Counted from the first letter of the stretch, positions 28,989-40,640 are shown. The stretch: 64,000 nt of DNA from Lithodes maja (GCA_037953745.1 JBAKBP010006580.1:1-64000); one strand, 5' to 3'. The notes: generated by a model not told the origin, from the letters alone. A program made the numbers and translations.

Positions 28989-31452
28989 CCTGCGCGAACA
29001 GCCCCGATGTATATAATTCAGAGTACAACAAACCCTGACGAATATCCAAAGGGGCCTTCCGGCAGAACGAGGACCTTACCGTTTGGCGTTGCCGAGTAGC
29101 CTCGCACAAAACCGCCTTCAGCTCGGGAACCAAAGACACCGCGAGCTGAAGGTGGATTCGCCTAACGTGGTCCAAACCCTCGCGAAGATCGCCAGGTGCA
29201 GTCGCCTCGATAAGTCGCAGGTGGTGAACAGAGGTCTGGAGGGAACCTAAAAAACAAGAAAATAAGTTCGCCACCCTCTGCCGCAAGGTAAAATCCCTGT
29301 CGACAGAGGACTTATCTGGGTGGGAAAAGAACGGGTTAGCAATAGCACAAATTTCAAGTTTGGGAGCGCTAATCCAGGACCAGAACTTGCCATCCAATCC
29401 GGCGACAGACACAAGAGGAGGCAAAAGCAGTGACGACTCTGGGGGAGGGATTGAAGAAGATCTGGCGACGGAACGGTTAGCAAACTCTAAGGCCTCAGCA
29501 AACCAGGCCTCCAATGGGAGAGGATTATCAAGGACGACGGACAAGCCAGGCTTACCGTCGTCGCTCAAACCCGTCCCATAGGAGGACAGCCCCGTCAAAA
29601 CAGTGAGGGACTGAACATCTTGAAGGATGTCCTGGCGGCTGAAGTCTGACCAGAGCTTAGTACGAGGAGCAGACGGGGGCTTGGGCTTAACCGAAAAGTA
29701 CTGAAGGTCAGTCCTTGTCGGGTAAGCCCGAACCTCCACGTCGGCCACCTGACCATCCTCCCTGATCGCCCTAAACTGCAGTTTATCATTAAGCTGCACC
29801 GACCAGCCCAAAGGTAGGGCCCTCTCACCGGACGGTAAATCGGTAGCACGCCCCGGGTGGGAGGCCTGCACCCCCTTCCAAACAGCCAAGGAGCCATAGA
29901 GGAGAGGCATAGTCCTCGACGGGACCTTGGCCTTCTGGATGGGGGCCAAGCGCGGACCTTGCCCTAGCAGACGGAGGACCCCCGCATGGGAGACAGCAGG
30001 GGGAACCACCTGAGCCAGGGCAGGAGCAGTGCTAACCGACGACCGGGCAGGAGGGGAAGCAGGGCGAGAGGGAATGTGGTCCACCGCAGAGGGGAGGGGG
30101 ACCAAAGCAGGGGCAGGTTGGGTGAGGCGCTGGGGTTGTGTCACCGCCAAGAAGCGCGACAAGAGGGATTCCTGCATCGCCTCCAATCGCGCGTCGAAGT
30201 GTGACACAACCCACCCCTGCAGAGCCGAAAATCGATCCGAGAGAGGCGAACCCCCCGAAGATTGTTCGGCCCGCAGGGGCGAGCGTGAGCGAGAGCGAGA
30301 CCCATGACACGAAACAGCAGCGTCGCGGCCCAAAGAAGGCGAGCGACGACCGCCGTGGCGTCCCAGAGGGTCTCGCCCCCGCTCACTAACGCTCGAGGGG
30401 GAAACATCATCCTCCCCCTCTTCCAGCGACACGTCAGCCCCCGAGAAAGGGGACCCCGAAACCTCGCTATACTCTACCGAGTCAAGCGGCGGGGTACCCA
30501 CTCGGGGAGCCGGAAGCCGAAGATCAGGGATCGAAGAAGGAAGAGGAGTAGGATGACGGGAGTGGGAAGGCTGGCCGGGCGAAAGGAGGTCAGAAGGAGC
30601 CGCGGGGGGAAACAAAGCAAGGATCCCCGGGGCTGACAGAACAGGGCGGCCCGACACCGAGGAGGAGGAGGGAGGAACCACCACCTTGGGACGAGACCGC
30701 GAAGGAAGAAGAGGCACAGAAGCAGGAGAAGTAGGAGGAGAAGCAACGACAACCTGGCGCTCCCCCCTGGACAGAGTAGGAGGAGGGAGCAGAGGGCCAG
30801 CTACATGATGGACGTCCGCCCGCGTGGAGGACACATGAAGAGGACGCCTCATGTGCAGGGGAAGCGGGCGGAAAGTGGTAGAGCCCCGATCCGGAGAGGC
30901 CAGGGGAGGGCGTACAGGGGCAGAGACGCTAACCCTGGCCGCAGGGCGAGAACCATGACGAGGGCGACGGCCGGAGTCAAGGTCAGCAGGAGGACGAGGA
31001 GGGGCAGCAGAGGACGGACGACGAGGAGAGCGAGAGCGTGGACGGAGCTGAGGATCCTCCCGACGATGCGGCGACCGACCACGGGACCCAGGAAGAAGGG
31101 CCCGAGCAGGAAGAGGGCCAGGTAAACGGCCCCCAGACGGGTCAGGGATGCCCAGGGCCACACGGATCCGGTCATCCACAAAAGCCGGTGAGCGACGGCC
31201 CACAGATCGAATGTGGTGGGAGACCACCGCCCACACGGACTGAAGGGATGCCGAGGCCGCCGCTGCGTCAGAGGAACCAGGGCGATTGTCCACCAATCCA
31301 CCAAGTCCATGCACGGACCACACAGCGCAGGGAGGTAGGCCGTAGAGGACACACATTGGGAGTGGCGGAGGCAAGACCGGTGGCACTCCAAACAAGGGGA
31401 GCCACAGCCCTGGCGAAAGCAAGGCATCACAACCTGCAATGGAAGAACACAC
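28588..31452 (-). CDS. DIRS gag-like ORF1 protein
   Basis: 954-codon open frame upstream of RT. It has an N-terminal Ser/Pro/Arg-rich low-complexity part (PRSRSPRRPSSAAPPRPP-like), a middle helical region (residues ~600-850: LWSDFSRQDILQDVQSL, then FTLRQRVANLFSCFLGSLQ) and a basic Gly/Arg-rich tail (RPFRRGGGGRGGQRGSYDRK), presumably for nucleic-acid binding. No zinc knuckle. This is the usual place and composition for DIRS gag. The exact start is uncertain because the frame is open far upstream of any obvious Kozak context. Confidence 0.75.
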   Translation of the reverse strand: MCSSIAGCDALLSPGLWLPLFGVPPVLPPPLPMCVLYGLPPCAVWSVHGLGGLVDNRPGSSDAAAASASLQSVWAVVSHHIRSVGRRSPAFVDDRIRVALGIPDPSGGRLPGPLPARALLPGSRGRSPHRREDPQLRPRSRSPRRPSSAAPPRPPADLDSGRRPRHGSRPAARVSVSAPVRPPLASPDRGSTTFRPLPLHMRRPLHVSSTRADVHHVAGPLLPPPTLSRGERQVVVASPPTSPASVPLLPSRSRPKVVVPPSSSSVSGRPVLSAPGILALFPPAAPSDLLSPGQPSHSRHPTPLPSSIPDLRLPAPRVGTPPLDSVEYSEVSGSPFSGADVSLEEGEDDVSPSSVSERGRDPLGRHGGRRSPSLGRDAAVSCHGSRSRSRSPLRAEQSSGGSPLSDRFSALQGWVVSHFDARLEAMQESLLSRFLAVTQPQRLTQPAPALVPLPSAVDHIPSRPASPPARSSVSTAPALAQVVPPAVSHAGVLRLLGQGPRLAPIQKAKVPSRTMPLLYGSLAVWKGVQASHPGRATDLPSGERALPLGWSVQLNDKLQFRAIREDGQVADVEVRAYPTRTDLQYFSVKPKPPSAPRTKLWSDFSRQDILQDVQSLTVLTGLSSYGTGLSDDGKPGLSVVLDNPLPLEAWFAEALEFANRSVARSSSIPPPESSLLLPPLVSVAGLDGKFWSWISAPKLEICAIANPFFSHPDKSSVDRDFTLRQRVANLFSCFLGSLQTSVHHLRLIEATAPGDLREGLDHVRRIHLQLAVSLVPELKAVLCEATRQRQTVRSSFCRKAPLDIRQGLLYSELYTSGLFAQDAWERYASLSADPAYDTQRRAVSRPGSSQSRPSAGPPRSASATAAAKKGRRKGKLPARASVPPRTSAPAPFHPRREGAGQPSTSGRTSTGSDARRTGDGVSRPFRRGGGGRGGQRGSYDRKDRTGGPSTSKNV

Positions 31453-32875
31453 AGCATAAGCAGCACGGTGACGGAGTCAGCGAAGAGAATGTCCAATAAA
31501 AACCAGGGAATGAGCATGGGTAAACAAGAAGACACATGCAAACTGGAAGGCGTACTCACTCGAAACCGGGAACACTGAGGCAGGCGATGAGGGCAGGCGA
31601 TGCTAAAAAGCACAAGCAGAACCTGCAAAGATGGAGAAAGTGTTAAACACCACTCAACACCTCACATGCAGGGCCCTAACTCCATAAAGTATAGACGCCA
31701 ATATAGTAATAGGCAACAATATGACACAAAAAAGGGTCAACAGTGAAAGCCAACTATAACCGCAAATTTGCGGGCCAATGGAGGTAGATCCGTACCGACA
31801 CAAACCTCCCACATCGCCACGCGACCCCCCAGCGACCACCGCAAATTTGCGGGGAGCCGAAACGACCCAGAGGGCCGAATCGAGCACTCCGCAAATTTGC
31901 GGGACCTGCCAAGAGGGTCCGGTGCCGAACAAGCGAGAGGGGCGCCTAGGAAAACCAAAAAAGGCCCGCAAACAAGCGTCAACTCCGTATCTCCAAGCGA
32001 CGATGACCGTGACCATCAAGCTGAGCAGTGTCTTCCTTGAAAATGTCCTGACTCGACCGGTCAAGGGAGAGGCAAGGAAGGCACACCAGGGGAGAGGAGG
32101 CACATCCCCTGGGAACCACCCAACCCACAGAGATAGAGCAAAGCCCATGAGAAGAAGTGGCAGGTAGGGTGGTTTGGCACAACAGGGGCCCCCGTGGGGT
32201 ACCCCAAGATTGGGCAAAAGTTATGAAAGGATGAAGGTGAAAACAGGAAGGGAACACAAAAAACCAGTAACGAAACTGGCGAGAAAAAGGGTGGCCTAGC
32301 CGCGAGTAGAGAATGTGTCAGGGGCGAAAAACCCTGTGGAGTGAGGGAGAGGCCCCCGTGGGGTACCTCTGGGTATCACGAACCACTAAGCGCCCAGGCC
32401 CTTGAGACACAGTGAAGGCTCGAAAGGGGGGACTCGGGAATAACGCTAGTTATGTGGCTGACACAAACACTACAAACAGCACCGCCACCACGAAATCTCA
32501 GATTGGGAACCAACCGTACACCTAGGCTATGAAAAAATGAGAACTCATAAGGGCATAGCAATTCCTGAATGATCAACAAGTTAGGCTAACTGAAGCTAAA
32601 AGCTAAACTATGCCCAGACTAACAGGAAAAAAGAATATGAAAAGAGAAAGAATGAAAACATATAGACGGGGAACGCCAAGCGCCCCCGTACCTTCGGTAG
32701 CTATTTCCACACGCGTCTCCATTAAACACACTGAGGAGCCCATTTAGGTGTGTCCTAGATCACGTAACATCTGTCTAGCAAAAAGAAGGCCAGAAAAGCC
32801 GAAACGAACCTAAAACAGGGTGAATTGAAGGAGCACAACAAAAGTGGACTTCAACAATGGCGACGCGTGAAAAAA
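31453..32875 (-). other. DIRS 5' leader with three perfect palindromes
   Basis: No convincing coding frame. It contains CCGCAAATTTGCGG three times (31760-31773, 31840-31853, 31889-31902) and the 17-mer ggcccccgtggggtacc twice (near 32189 and 32350). It probably holds the promoter and leader of the element. Confidence 0.6.
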
Positions 32876-33177
32876 TGATGACAAGAGAGGGTCGCTTATG
32901 CGCACGTTCGACAGGGATCGGCGCATAACGGAACACGGGATGGGCCTTGAGCGGTAACTAAGGTAAACCCCTTTTTCTTCTCTTCTAATGCTTTTTTCAC
33001 CTTCGGTGGTAGTTTTGGTTAATGTACAACGTCTCCTAGAGCAAGATAAGGAGTAGACTCTAGACGTTTTCTTTTTAACCGCGGTTGGAATGACGACATA
33101 GCAGTCAAAATAGACAAGTCGTCATTGCAATTAGGTTAATAGCCTTGACGTTGGATTTGCCAAGACTACTAACAAAT
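32876..33177. repeat. DIRS inverted terminal repeat, 5' (right) copy
   Basis: Inverse complement of 24802-25097. Ends CTAACAAA next to a (TA)n tract. Confidence 0.9.
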
Positions 33178-33465
33178 ATATATATATACAGTCCTCCCTC
33201 GGGTAGCGCGGCTTTGGACAGTGCGGTTTTGGTCTAACGCGGGTACCCCTAGTGTGCCGAGTCAGCATCTAACACGGTTTTATTTGTGTAGCGCGCTCTG
33301 TGGTCGGCTGGGGGCTCGGCATCTCTCGCCATATCTCGGCTCGAGAAACTTGATGGTCGTTATATTGATCGCCAAAGCAGGAGGGGGGTCCCTCTTGATG
33401 GAAAAGCTATTCGTCAGAAGGCCAAAAAACTTACAAAGTAACTTACCTGTGTGTCTCATTTCCTC

Positions 33466-34890
33466 CTTTTCCTCCTTTCAATACTTATGTTAGATTCGGG
33501 CCTTACATTTTCAAACAAATATTAGGAATTCCTATGGGTGGAAATGCTAGCCCTTTAATTGCAGACTTATTCTTGCTTGCTTTAGAATTTAAATATATAA
33601 AAGACTTAGTTGACAGTAGCAAGAAAAATAAAATTCCAGAAAAATTAGCACTTGCTAAATTGTTAAGTAATAATAGTAGATATATTGATGATATTCTCAT
33701 TTGCAATTTGTTAAATTTTAATCAAGTTGCTAAACTTATTTACCCTAATTCTATTCCCCTCACACAATGTAACGTAAATTATAAAGTTGAAAATTTTCTT
33801 GATATAAATATAGAGCTTGTTAATGAACAGTGCATACTTAAAGTATATCACAAAGTTGATGATTTTAATTTTAATGTAATAAACTTTCCTTTCCCTAGTA
33901 GTAATATCGATAGTAAAATAACTTATAATTGTTTTTATTCCCAGTTAATAAGATTTTGTAAAATCTGCACTAAAGTAGATGACTTTTGGGCTAGAGCTAG
34001 GTTACTATACAGACTCTTAGTGGACAGAGGTTTTGAGGCAAGTAAATTGTTCCATAAATTTAATCTTTTTAAGGACAATTATTGTGACTGTATTCTAAAA
34101 TTTGACATCAATAATTTTAATCAAGCATTTTTAACTTGAAGTTTCTTGTATAACCTCTGCTTACTTTTTGTCTGTATTTATTGTATATCTTTTCTTTTTC
34201 TATTATTGATATTAATATTGATGATTTTTTAAATTGATTGTTCTTGTTAAAAGAGTACTCTTTGTTTAAATCTGTTGTTACTTCATATTTTGTAATTATT
34301 TGTCTTTATATTATATGTATTCATTGTCGATAGTATCAATTGCTTGCTTTTGCGATTTCCTTAGTTTATTTGTGCGATAAATGTAGGTTATTTGTAGGGT
34401 AGTTATTGATAGGGGTCACTTGAGGCATGCTATGCTTTCAGGTACCTACCCGATAGCACTATCGTTAGTGAGTGCTGTACTGTATTTTATATATTATTTT
34501 GTAATAGTATAGATATCTTATCAATATTTGTATTTTGTACTATTGTTAATGTCTTGTCATGTTGCAAATTTGATTTTAAATAATATTTTGACATTTAACA
34601 TGTAGTTTCTTTATTCATGCAGAGTTTAGTAAAATTTACCAGAACGTCCCGGACTTCCCAAACTTGACTAAGTCCTTTAACGTGACGATAGTGCGTTGTT
34701 ATATGTGCGATTAGTTTGCTTGGGAAACAGATTAACTTGCTCATGTGGTAATGTACACCCTATGTGGTGGATTGTGTTCTTTTATTTAATAATTTTCATT
34801 TTAGTAAGCGATTTTGATAATTTAATTTGCCTTTATATTGTCCTTGTCCCAATTTTAGTTTGTTTAGTTTGCAAGTTTTACATTTTAATT
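33466..34890 (+). mobile_element. Penelope-like element, copy 1 (5'-truncated)
   Basis: Starts within the RT region (tttcaatacttatgttagat) and runs through the stop at 34137-34139 and a long AT-rich 3' UTR to ttttacattttaa. Copy 2 (55929-57970, opposite strand) matches throughout. Confidence 0.8.
33488..34139 (+). pseudogene. Penelope-like reverse transcriptase, C-terminal half
   Basis: Truncated RT. The frame begins near 33488 and shows FKQILGIPMGGNASPLIADL (RT block with PMGG), SRYIDDILI (catalytic Asp pair) and a C-terminal region ending FNQAFLT then stop. The N-terminal fingers and first catalytic Asp are lost. It is nearly identical in sequence to the longer copy on the other strand, and ends at the same codon without a GIY-YIG nuclease domain. 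Confidence 0.8.
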
Positions 34891-35104
34891 CATAGATATG
34901 ATCTGTAAAATAGGGTTAGGTTGTTTGTTACTAATGTTTGATCCATATTTGGTAAGGTTATTGGGTGGTAAATGGTAAAAAAGGTGACTTTGGGGAAGTC
35001 GTCAGAACCAATAGAATTAATCCCATAAGTTCTTTGCTTTGTGTAGCGCGTATTTGCGTAGCGCGGCGCGGTCCCAGTACGATATACCTGCGCTACCCGA
35101 GGGA

Positions 35105-35230
35105 GGAGTGTATACAGTATATATTTATATATATATACCGGTATATATATATATATATATATACCGTATATATATACCGGTATATATATATACTGTATAT
35201 ATATATATATATATAAACTGTATATACTGT
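35105..35230. repeat. TA-rich microsatellite with ACCGGTAT interruptions
   Basis: Alternating TATATA with ACCGGTATA and ACTGTATA variants. It is the same type of tract as 24690-24747. Confidence 0.8.
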
Positions 35231-36290
35231 TTATAGGGAATATCAGTCAAGCATTTTTCGATAGAATTTTTTTTACAGCATTTGTGCCTTGTTGAAATGT
35301 CATTATTTCAAGATAATTAACATTCATTATATAAATACAGTATACTGTACTGTATATTCGTCGGTTTGCTTTAGCTATTCCAGATTGCGACTCATATTTC
35401 ACAATCTCACTTCTTTGGTAAGTTCCTTTGGTAACTTTGATGGTGTCACATCTTTTTTAACTATTTCAGACTACAACAATGTTTTAATTTTAGCCATCTT
35501 CTGACATTTTCTCTTGGTCTTTTTCTGTGTGCCACTTTGTCCAGGAGGGAAGTGGAATATTAATATTATATCGTAACCACTTGGCCATGAGCGGATATAA
35601 GGGAAGCAACCTTAGTTCTTATTTGAAGAACCAGGTTATAGTCTCGTGGAGGACTATGCCTTCATACACGTGGACATATTTTAGTCTTCAACCATGACTA
35701 TATTACACATTCCCCCCCGCCAACTCGGCTAAGTGATACAATGTTAATAATCGTCCTTGTGTTATTATTAAAATTTTGTGCTGCAATGCATAAGTGTGTT
35801 GATTTTCGTTATGAGCGTCCTGGGTTCGAATCCCCGGACTGCCACATGTGTTAGTTAATTTCATTAATAGAGTTTAGGAGTAAAGATGGTTAGTGGAGAG
35901 AACATAATAATTATCATTAGAACTTAATTAGTAGATCATTTCAACCTTTAGATCTCAACCGTGGCCATCTAATCACTGCCATAGCCTAACTAAGCCTAAC
36001 CTAACCACTGGTCGAGTTGTCTGATCACCAGTTATAACGCCTTACTTGGTCCTGTAGCTACTCTAGAATCTTGTTCAGTTAAAATCAATAGTTTGTCAAA
36101 AAATATTGCTCATAAACTTAATTTTAAAATCTAAATTTGTTTTACAATCCTCATTAGTACAGTACCAGTATGTAATAGCCCCTGACTACTGCTTTTTGTT
36201 TCATTTTATATACATGTCAAATTATTGCCCCTCTCTCTAGATTTAACACAAATTATTATCAAGGTTTCAGCTTGCCATTTATTATGATTG
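35231..36290. other. HSF intron, no gene; one SINE
   Basis: AT-rich. Includes the tRNA-derived SINE 35770-35900. I see nothing else I can name. Confidence 0.4.
35770..35900 (+). mobile_element. tRNA-derived SINE (copy b)
   Basis: A-box-like TGCTGCAATGCATAAG, B-box GGTTCGAATCC, then GACTGCCACATGTG and the body ttagttaatttcattaatag, which matches copy c at 59222-59275 (inverse). Confidence 0.65.
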
Positions 36291-36292
36291 TA

Positions 36293-36828
36293 CAGTAGTC
36301 CCTCAAATTTTGCGTCTTTCAAATTTGCGAAATTTCGATTTTGCGAACGGGACCCAAGATTTGGCCTTTTTTGCGGGACTTGATATGTGCGATATTACTT
36401 GAGTTTTGCGGGTGGCGCCAAATGATACAGGGTTTCCGCACTAGTTTTCGGGGGGGAGGGGTAGCAGGGTCGTGACGTCGGGCCGCCCTGCGGCCCATTG
36501 TTTACTGTTTATAGATTCTCCCACGCTCCTATATGTTCTCACGCTCTCGCATAATCGACTTCCTTGGGCAAAATTGAAGTGTTACCTGTGCCCTGGGTCC
36601 CCTGAATCTGTATTTCTGTGTTTTTCTTTATTGTAGGATGTATAATTAAGTGTATGTGTCATAATGTGTGTACAAACAAGGACGAAAATCACCAAAAAAT
36701 AGGCCCTCGATGATGAGATGTCGACCATATTCAATTAATACCATAAGGTTAGTTATTTGAAATTTGCGATTTTGAATTTTGCGGGCTGCAATGTCGACCA
36801 TATTCTCGCAAAATTCGAGGGAGTACTG
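36293..36828. mobile_element. Tigger-type MITE
   Basis: 536 bp flanked by TA (36291-36292, 36829-36830). The inverted ends are CAGTAGTCCCTCAAATTTTG and, from the right end, CAGTACTCCCTCGAATTTTG. The interior repeats the motif AATTTGCGA/AATTTTGCG. Non-coding. Confidence 0.85.
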
Positions 36829-36830
36829 TA

Positions 36831-39722
36831 CGAGTTTACCTGGACCCAGTTTCGAAAGTCCTTGTTTGCCTTTATGTTACGCAGGAGGCGGGGTAGTGAT
36901 AAGAAACCACCATAATATATAAACTATAGCATCATATTCAAACTTTGGTATTCTTCATTGGGCTAAGGCTAAATTCCCTAAGGCCATGAGACCTACCTCC
37001 CAGCCTTGTATGACCGTGACGATACGTATTCTAACCAGCGACTGTTGGTTGTTTTCTCGCTCCCACCGCACTTGGTAAGTCAATGATTTGGTTTTGTGAT
37101 GTTTTGCATCTCGATCAAACCTGGTCCCTGTCCATGTGTGGTTCAGGATTGCTTCGAACAGCACTTGTATTTTATTGTATTATAATGTTTTATATATATA
37201 CAAATAATTATATTATTTTTAGTGTTTTTGACATGTTAATATATTTTCCATTTTATCCCCTGAACTCCTTGTATTAGAGGATGATTTAGAAAACAATAAT
37301 TAACCCTTTCAAGCAGATGCTGCCAATTTTTGTTTTAATCTGGCTACCTCTGAATAATTTTATTCAACCAAGGAAGGGCCTCTAGGTATCAAGAGTATAA
37401 AACCATGCGGTTAACTTGGTAAAGCTGACAGGTTCTTCCTAAATTGAATAATATTGTATGGAGGTAGCTATACTCTATGTATATAGTATAACAAATATAG
37501 ATATTTTGACCTGAAGCCTCTTGTAACTCAAGGAGGGCTGGAACAAATGGGTTGTAAATTTACACACTTAATTACTGGTTGACTCATCTCAAATGGTATA
37601 AGTACTCAATATGAGCTCTATTGTTCAAGTTCTTTCTGAGTGATGAGACGTTGGAGGTCCGTATTTCTAGACATAGTCATTATGTACAGACCATCACCCA
37701 AAGTGACATCATCTGGCTGAAAGGGTTGTATGTACAGTACTTCATAATGGATATCACTTGATATCTATTGCTTTTTTTTTTTAGTCTATGAGCTTTTCTT
37801 TGTCAATATACAGAAGCTTTACTACAAGATTAGTCAAGTACTGTAGTTTGAAAGAGATGCCGTTGGGACCAAAAAAAGGACAGTCTTATTACTTAAACAT
37901 TAACCCATTCTGTCCGGCGACGTTTTATTTTTTTCATTATATTCTGACAACTGTTGGACAATTTGTCTTGAGCTTCGGAAGGATCTGTATTAGCTAAAAG
38001 GATTAATTGAGATAGTTTGTAGCCTTTTAATGGTTAGAGGTCCTTCTTAAAGTTAATAAAATCATCTAATAGTTGCAAGAATAAAATGAAAAGGATGTCA
38101 CTGGTACAGTATGGGTTAACTAGCAGCAGGTAGATGAAGTATTATATGATACAGATAACAAGACCTCATCTCTGACTCCGACTCATTCAGTTTCACCCCA
38201 ATCCGTCAATTCCTGAAAACTATAAATCTATGCAATGACATTTGACCAATGACACCTACGTGACCTAATTCTGTGCCACCTCACCGAACACTAGCCTTAG
38301 TGTACAAGTCAAGGCGGCCCAGTGGGCTAGTATGAATCATTATACATACAGATGACTGGTTGGGATATTATCTTAAAGTAGCTAGTTTTGCTGCAGGGTC
38401 TCATGGTATCACACTCAGCTCGTGCATGGAATGGCCTGGGTTTACCTCCCACTTGATGCTCCGGTCTGTTGATTTGAGGGCATGGACTTTCATACCCCTA
38501 ACTGCAACGGCAGACATTTTAAGTGCAGTAGATCAGTATCGCTTGTACAAAAGTATATGCTAGCTCCTGATCAGCATAGATGAGTAGATTATGCAGGTTA
38601 CAGAATACATTCACATCCACACAAATTCCAAGAGTATGATAGTATTGCACATGAGCTACACACATTACATATACACAACAATAGACAGTTGCACTTGCGA
38701 TTTTATTCTGTGAACAGAAATAGAACAAATTTCCTTGGGATATGGAGGCAATTCATTGATTGCCACCCCCTCGGGATCAAGGCATCTGGCAATAGATAGA
38801 TAGGAGAGTTATGATGTGGCTGGTGGGTGGCACCCAATAATCCACTCACCTCTACTGTATACAGGGCTACCATGTTAAGTGTAAACCAATGCACCTCTGC
38901 ATATAGTGACAAGCAGGAACAGTTTCCAGTACTATTTATCGTGGTACCTGTGGCTGAGCCCGGAACCTCTCCGGGAGGTCTGGGACCTGGGAATCTTTTG
39001 CTGGGGACCTTAAATGGGTCTGGGTCTCTGGCCCTTCTGGATGACCTAGATGTGTGCAAGTTTTTTGTTTTTGTTTTTGGGTTGTGTTGTCCCTGTTCGT
39101 GCTGTCTGGATTCGACCACCCCCAGCTATGGGGTATGTGCCTGAGTACTGTATATACATACACATAACTGTTTGACTTTGTTGAGTGGTAACCATATTAG
39201 GTGTCAGTATGGGGATTCCCCTCTTTTATTTTGGTAGCAGTGCCAAGAGTGCCACCTTTGGGTGACCGAGGCTCACATTTGCATGTATGATATTAAAATT
39301 GATGAGGACTTGCCGAATCTTTAAAGACAATGTAAACAGCTAATTGTTAAGATATATGACTGAATGACATTAAATCATTATTTGTTCATGTACCTGCTGT
39401 CTTTAAATATGAAATATAATATATTTTGGGCAGCTTCAGTCCTATTACAAATGTGAGTAAAATTTGATTAAAGGTGATCCATTTACTCCTCTTTATAGCC
39501 ATGCAATTTGGAACAGATTTGTAAAATAATCCAATCAAAGGCGATTCCATTTACAATCAATTGAATTTTGCCAATATACCTCAAAATAAATAAAGACTAA
39601 CAAAATAGAAAAATGGTGAAATAATCCAAGCTGCCCTAACAAATCTACAAAAAAAAATTAAATAAAAAGATAGAGAGAACTGTCCCTTTTTTTGTAGGTC
39701 CCCCTCTGGCGTCTCGTTTCAG
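36831..39722. other. HSF intron, no gene recognised
   Basis: AT-rich, with no convincing coding frame. 38380-38470 resembles a degenerate tRNA-like SINE head (catggtatcacactcagctc, then ggcctgggtttacctccc), too weak to call. 38780-39150 is a GC-richer block that may be a repeat of unknown type. The polypyrimidine tract and acceptor tcgtttcag precede the exon at 39723. Confidence 0.4.
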
Positions 39723-39956
39723 CAACAGCGCAGGATACCAGGCGTCGATTTTTCCCAGATCCCGGCCAGTCGCACAGTGGTGGTGGAGGAGAACCAGACA
39801 GTCACCAAATTACTGACCGACTTGAAGGACATGAAGCAGGACCAGGATTCCATGAGTTCCAAACTGATGAACTTGAAGCGGGAGAATGAGGCGCTGTGGA
39901 GAGAGTATGCTAATATGCGGCAGAAGTTCTCAAAGCAGCAGCAGATTATTGAGAAG
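39723..39956 (+). CDS. HSF: heat shock factor, exon encoding most of the HR-A/B trimerisation domain
   Basis: 78 codons in phase 0. It reads QQRRIPGVDFSQIPASRTVV, then a coiled coil from ENQTVTKLLTDLKDM through SKLMNLKRENEALWREYANM to QQQIIEK. This is the HSF heptad-repeat region that forms the trimer. RENEALWRE is strongly conserved in animal HSFs. Two acceptors are possible: the AG at 39697 would shift the phase relative to the previous exon's phase-0 donor, whereas tttcag at 39717-39722 keeps it, so I chose the latter. The donor is gtgtga at 39957. Confidence 0.9.
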
Positions 39957-40249
39957 GTGTGAGGGAGGGAGTATTCTGTACTTTAATGAGGGATTGATTC
40001 CTCCTTTAAACTTATAGTCAATTAATTTTCTGTAAAGTAAGCTCTTATTATGGCACTGTTGAGGCTGGTGTGGTGCAGGTGCTGCCATAGGCTTTTGTTG
40101 AGTCATCCTGAGGCACAGTTAGCACTATGCCAGCATCAACCACAGTGATGGCACGATGAGGCAGTGTTATGCAGGACTTTTTTTTATGCTACACTACATA
40201 ATGAAAGGCTAAGCCATTACAATGTAATAGATGTAAGTATAGTATGTAT

Positions 40250-40640
40250 GTACAGGTATTACCAAATATTTATGGTACAACAGGATGAATAGGTGCAGTT
40301 TACTGGAGAGAATAAAACTAGGATTACTCATAGTTTGGGCATATGGAGAGGACGAATGCGGAGAGAAAGACAAAAAAGATCTAAAAAGCAGATATGGTGG
40401 GTGTGAGAGGGAGAGGAAGACCAAGGAGAAAATTGAGTGATGGCGTGAAAGGCATTTTAATGAAGAGGGGGTTGAGCATCCAAAAAGGTGAAAGGCGTGC
40501 AAGAGAGAGAGAGCATGTTGGAGCGAAGTGGTATATGGGGCGGGATGAGGACGCACTGGGCATTGACACCGATCAAGTTATTATGAAGGGATTGGTGTAA
40601 GCCATATCTGGGGCCAGATATTGGAAGTAGCCAGATTTAG
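40250..40640 (+). pseudogene. LINE 3'-terminal ORF2 fragment
   Basis: In different frames it reads HSLGIWRGRMRRERQ and MVGVRGRGRPRRKLSDGVKG, then ERRARERE. The pattern G.M.R...R..K....G.RGRGRP...W.D.V typifies the C-terminal end of RTE/R-type LINE reverse transcriptases. It lies in the short HSF intron and no further RT is present. Confidence 0.5.

Larger units (their letters stand above)
24748..33177 (-). mobile_element. DIRS-type tyrosine-recombinase retrotransposon, near-complete
   Basis: Minus-strand element with all the parts of a DIRS unit. It has split inverted terminal repeats (24748-25097 and 32876-33177), an internal complementary region beside the 3' repeat (25160-25273), gag (28588-31452), RT-RNase H (26645-28369) and a tyrosine recombinase (frame 25707-28988). 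DIRS elements integrate a circular DNA by the recombinase and so leave no target duplication. None is seen: the flanks are simple TA repeats on both sides. All three frames are open, so the copy may have been active recently. Confidence 0.92.
33189..35110. mobile_element. pogo-like MITE carrying a Penelope-like insertion
   Basis: The left end CAGTCCTCCCTCGGGTAGCG and the complement of the right end, CACTCCTCCCTCGGGTAGCG, are inverted repeats with one mismatch, both flanked by TA. Its own sequence is 33189-33465 and about 34900-35110 (tgtagcgcg-rich). The middle is the Penelope-like fragment. Confidence 0.8.

Noticed and set aside
25611..31500. Many long + strand and alternate-frame open frames in the DIRS region
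   Set aside because: Arg/Gly/Pro-rich shadows of the GC-rich gag and RT frames; no domain pattern of their own.
38380..38470. Another tRNA-derived SINE
   Set aside because: The B-box-like ggtttacctccc deviates too much and no body matches the other copies.
39698..39722. Acceptor tttgtag at 39697 as the start of the HSF trimerisation exon
   Set aside because: It would break the phase with the phase-0 donor at 23022; the downstream tttcag at 39722 keeps the frame.
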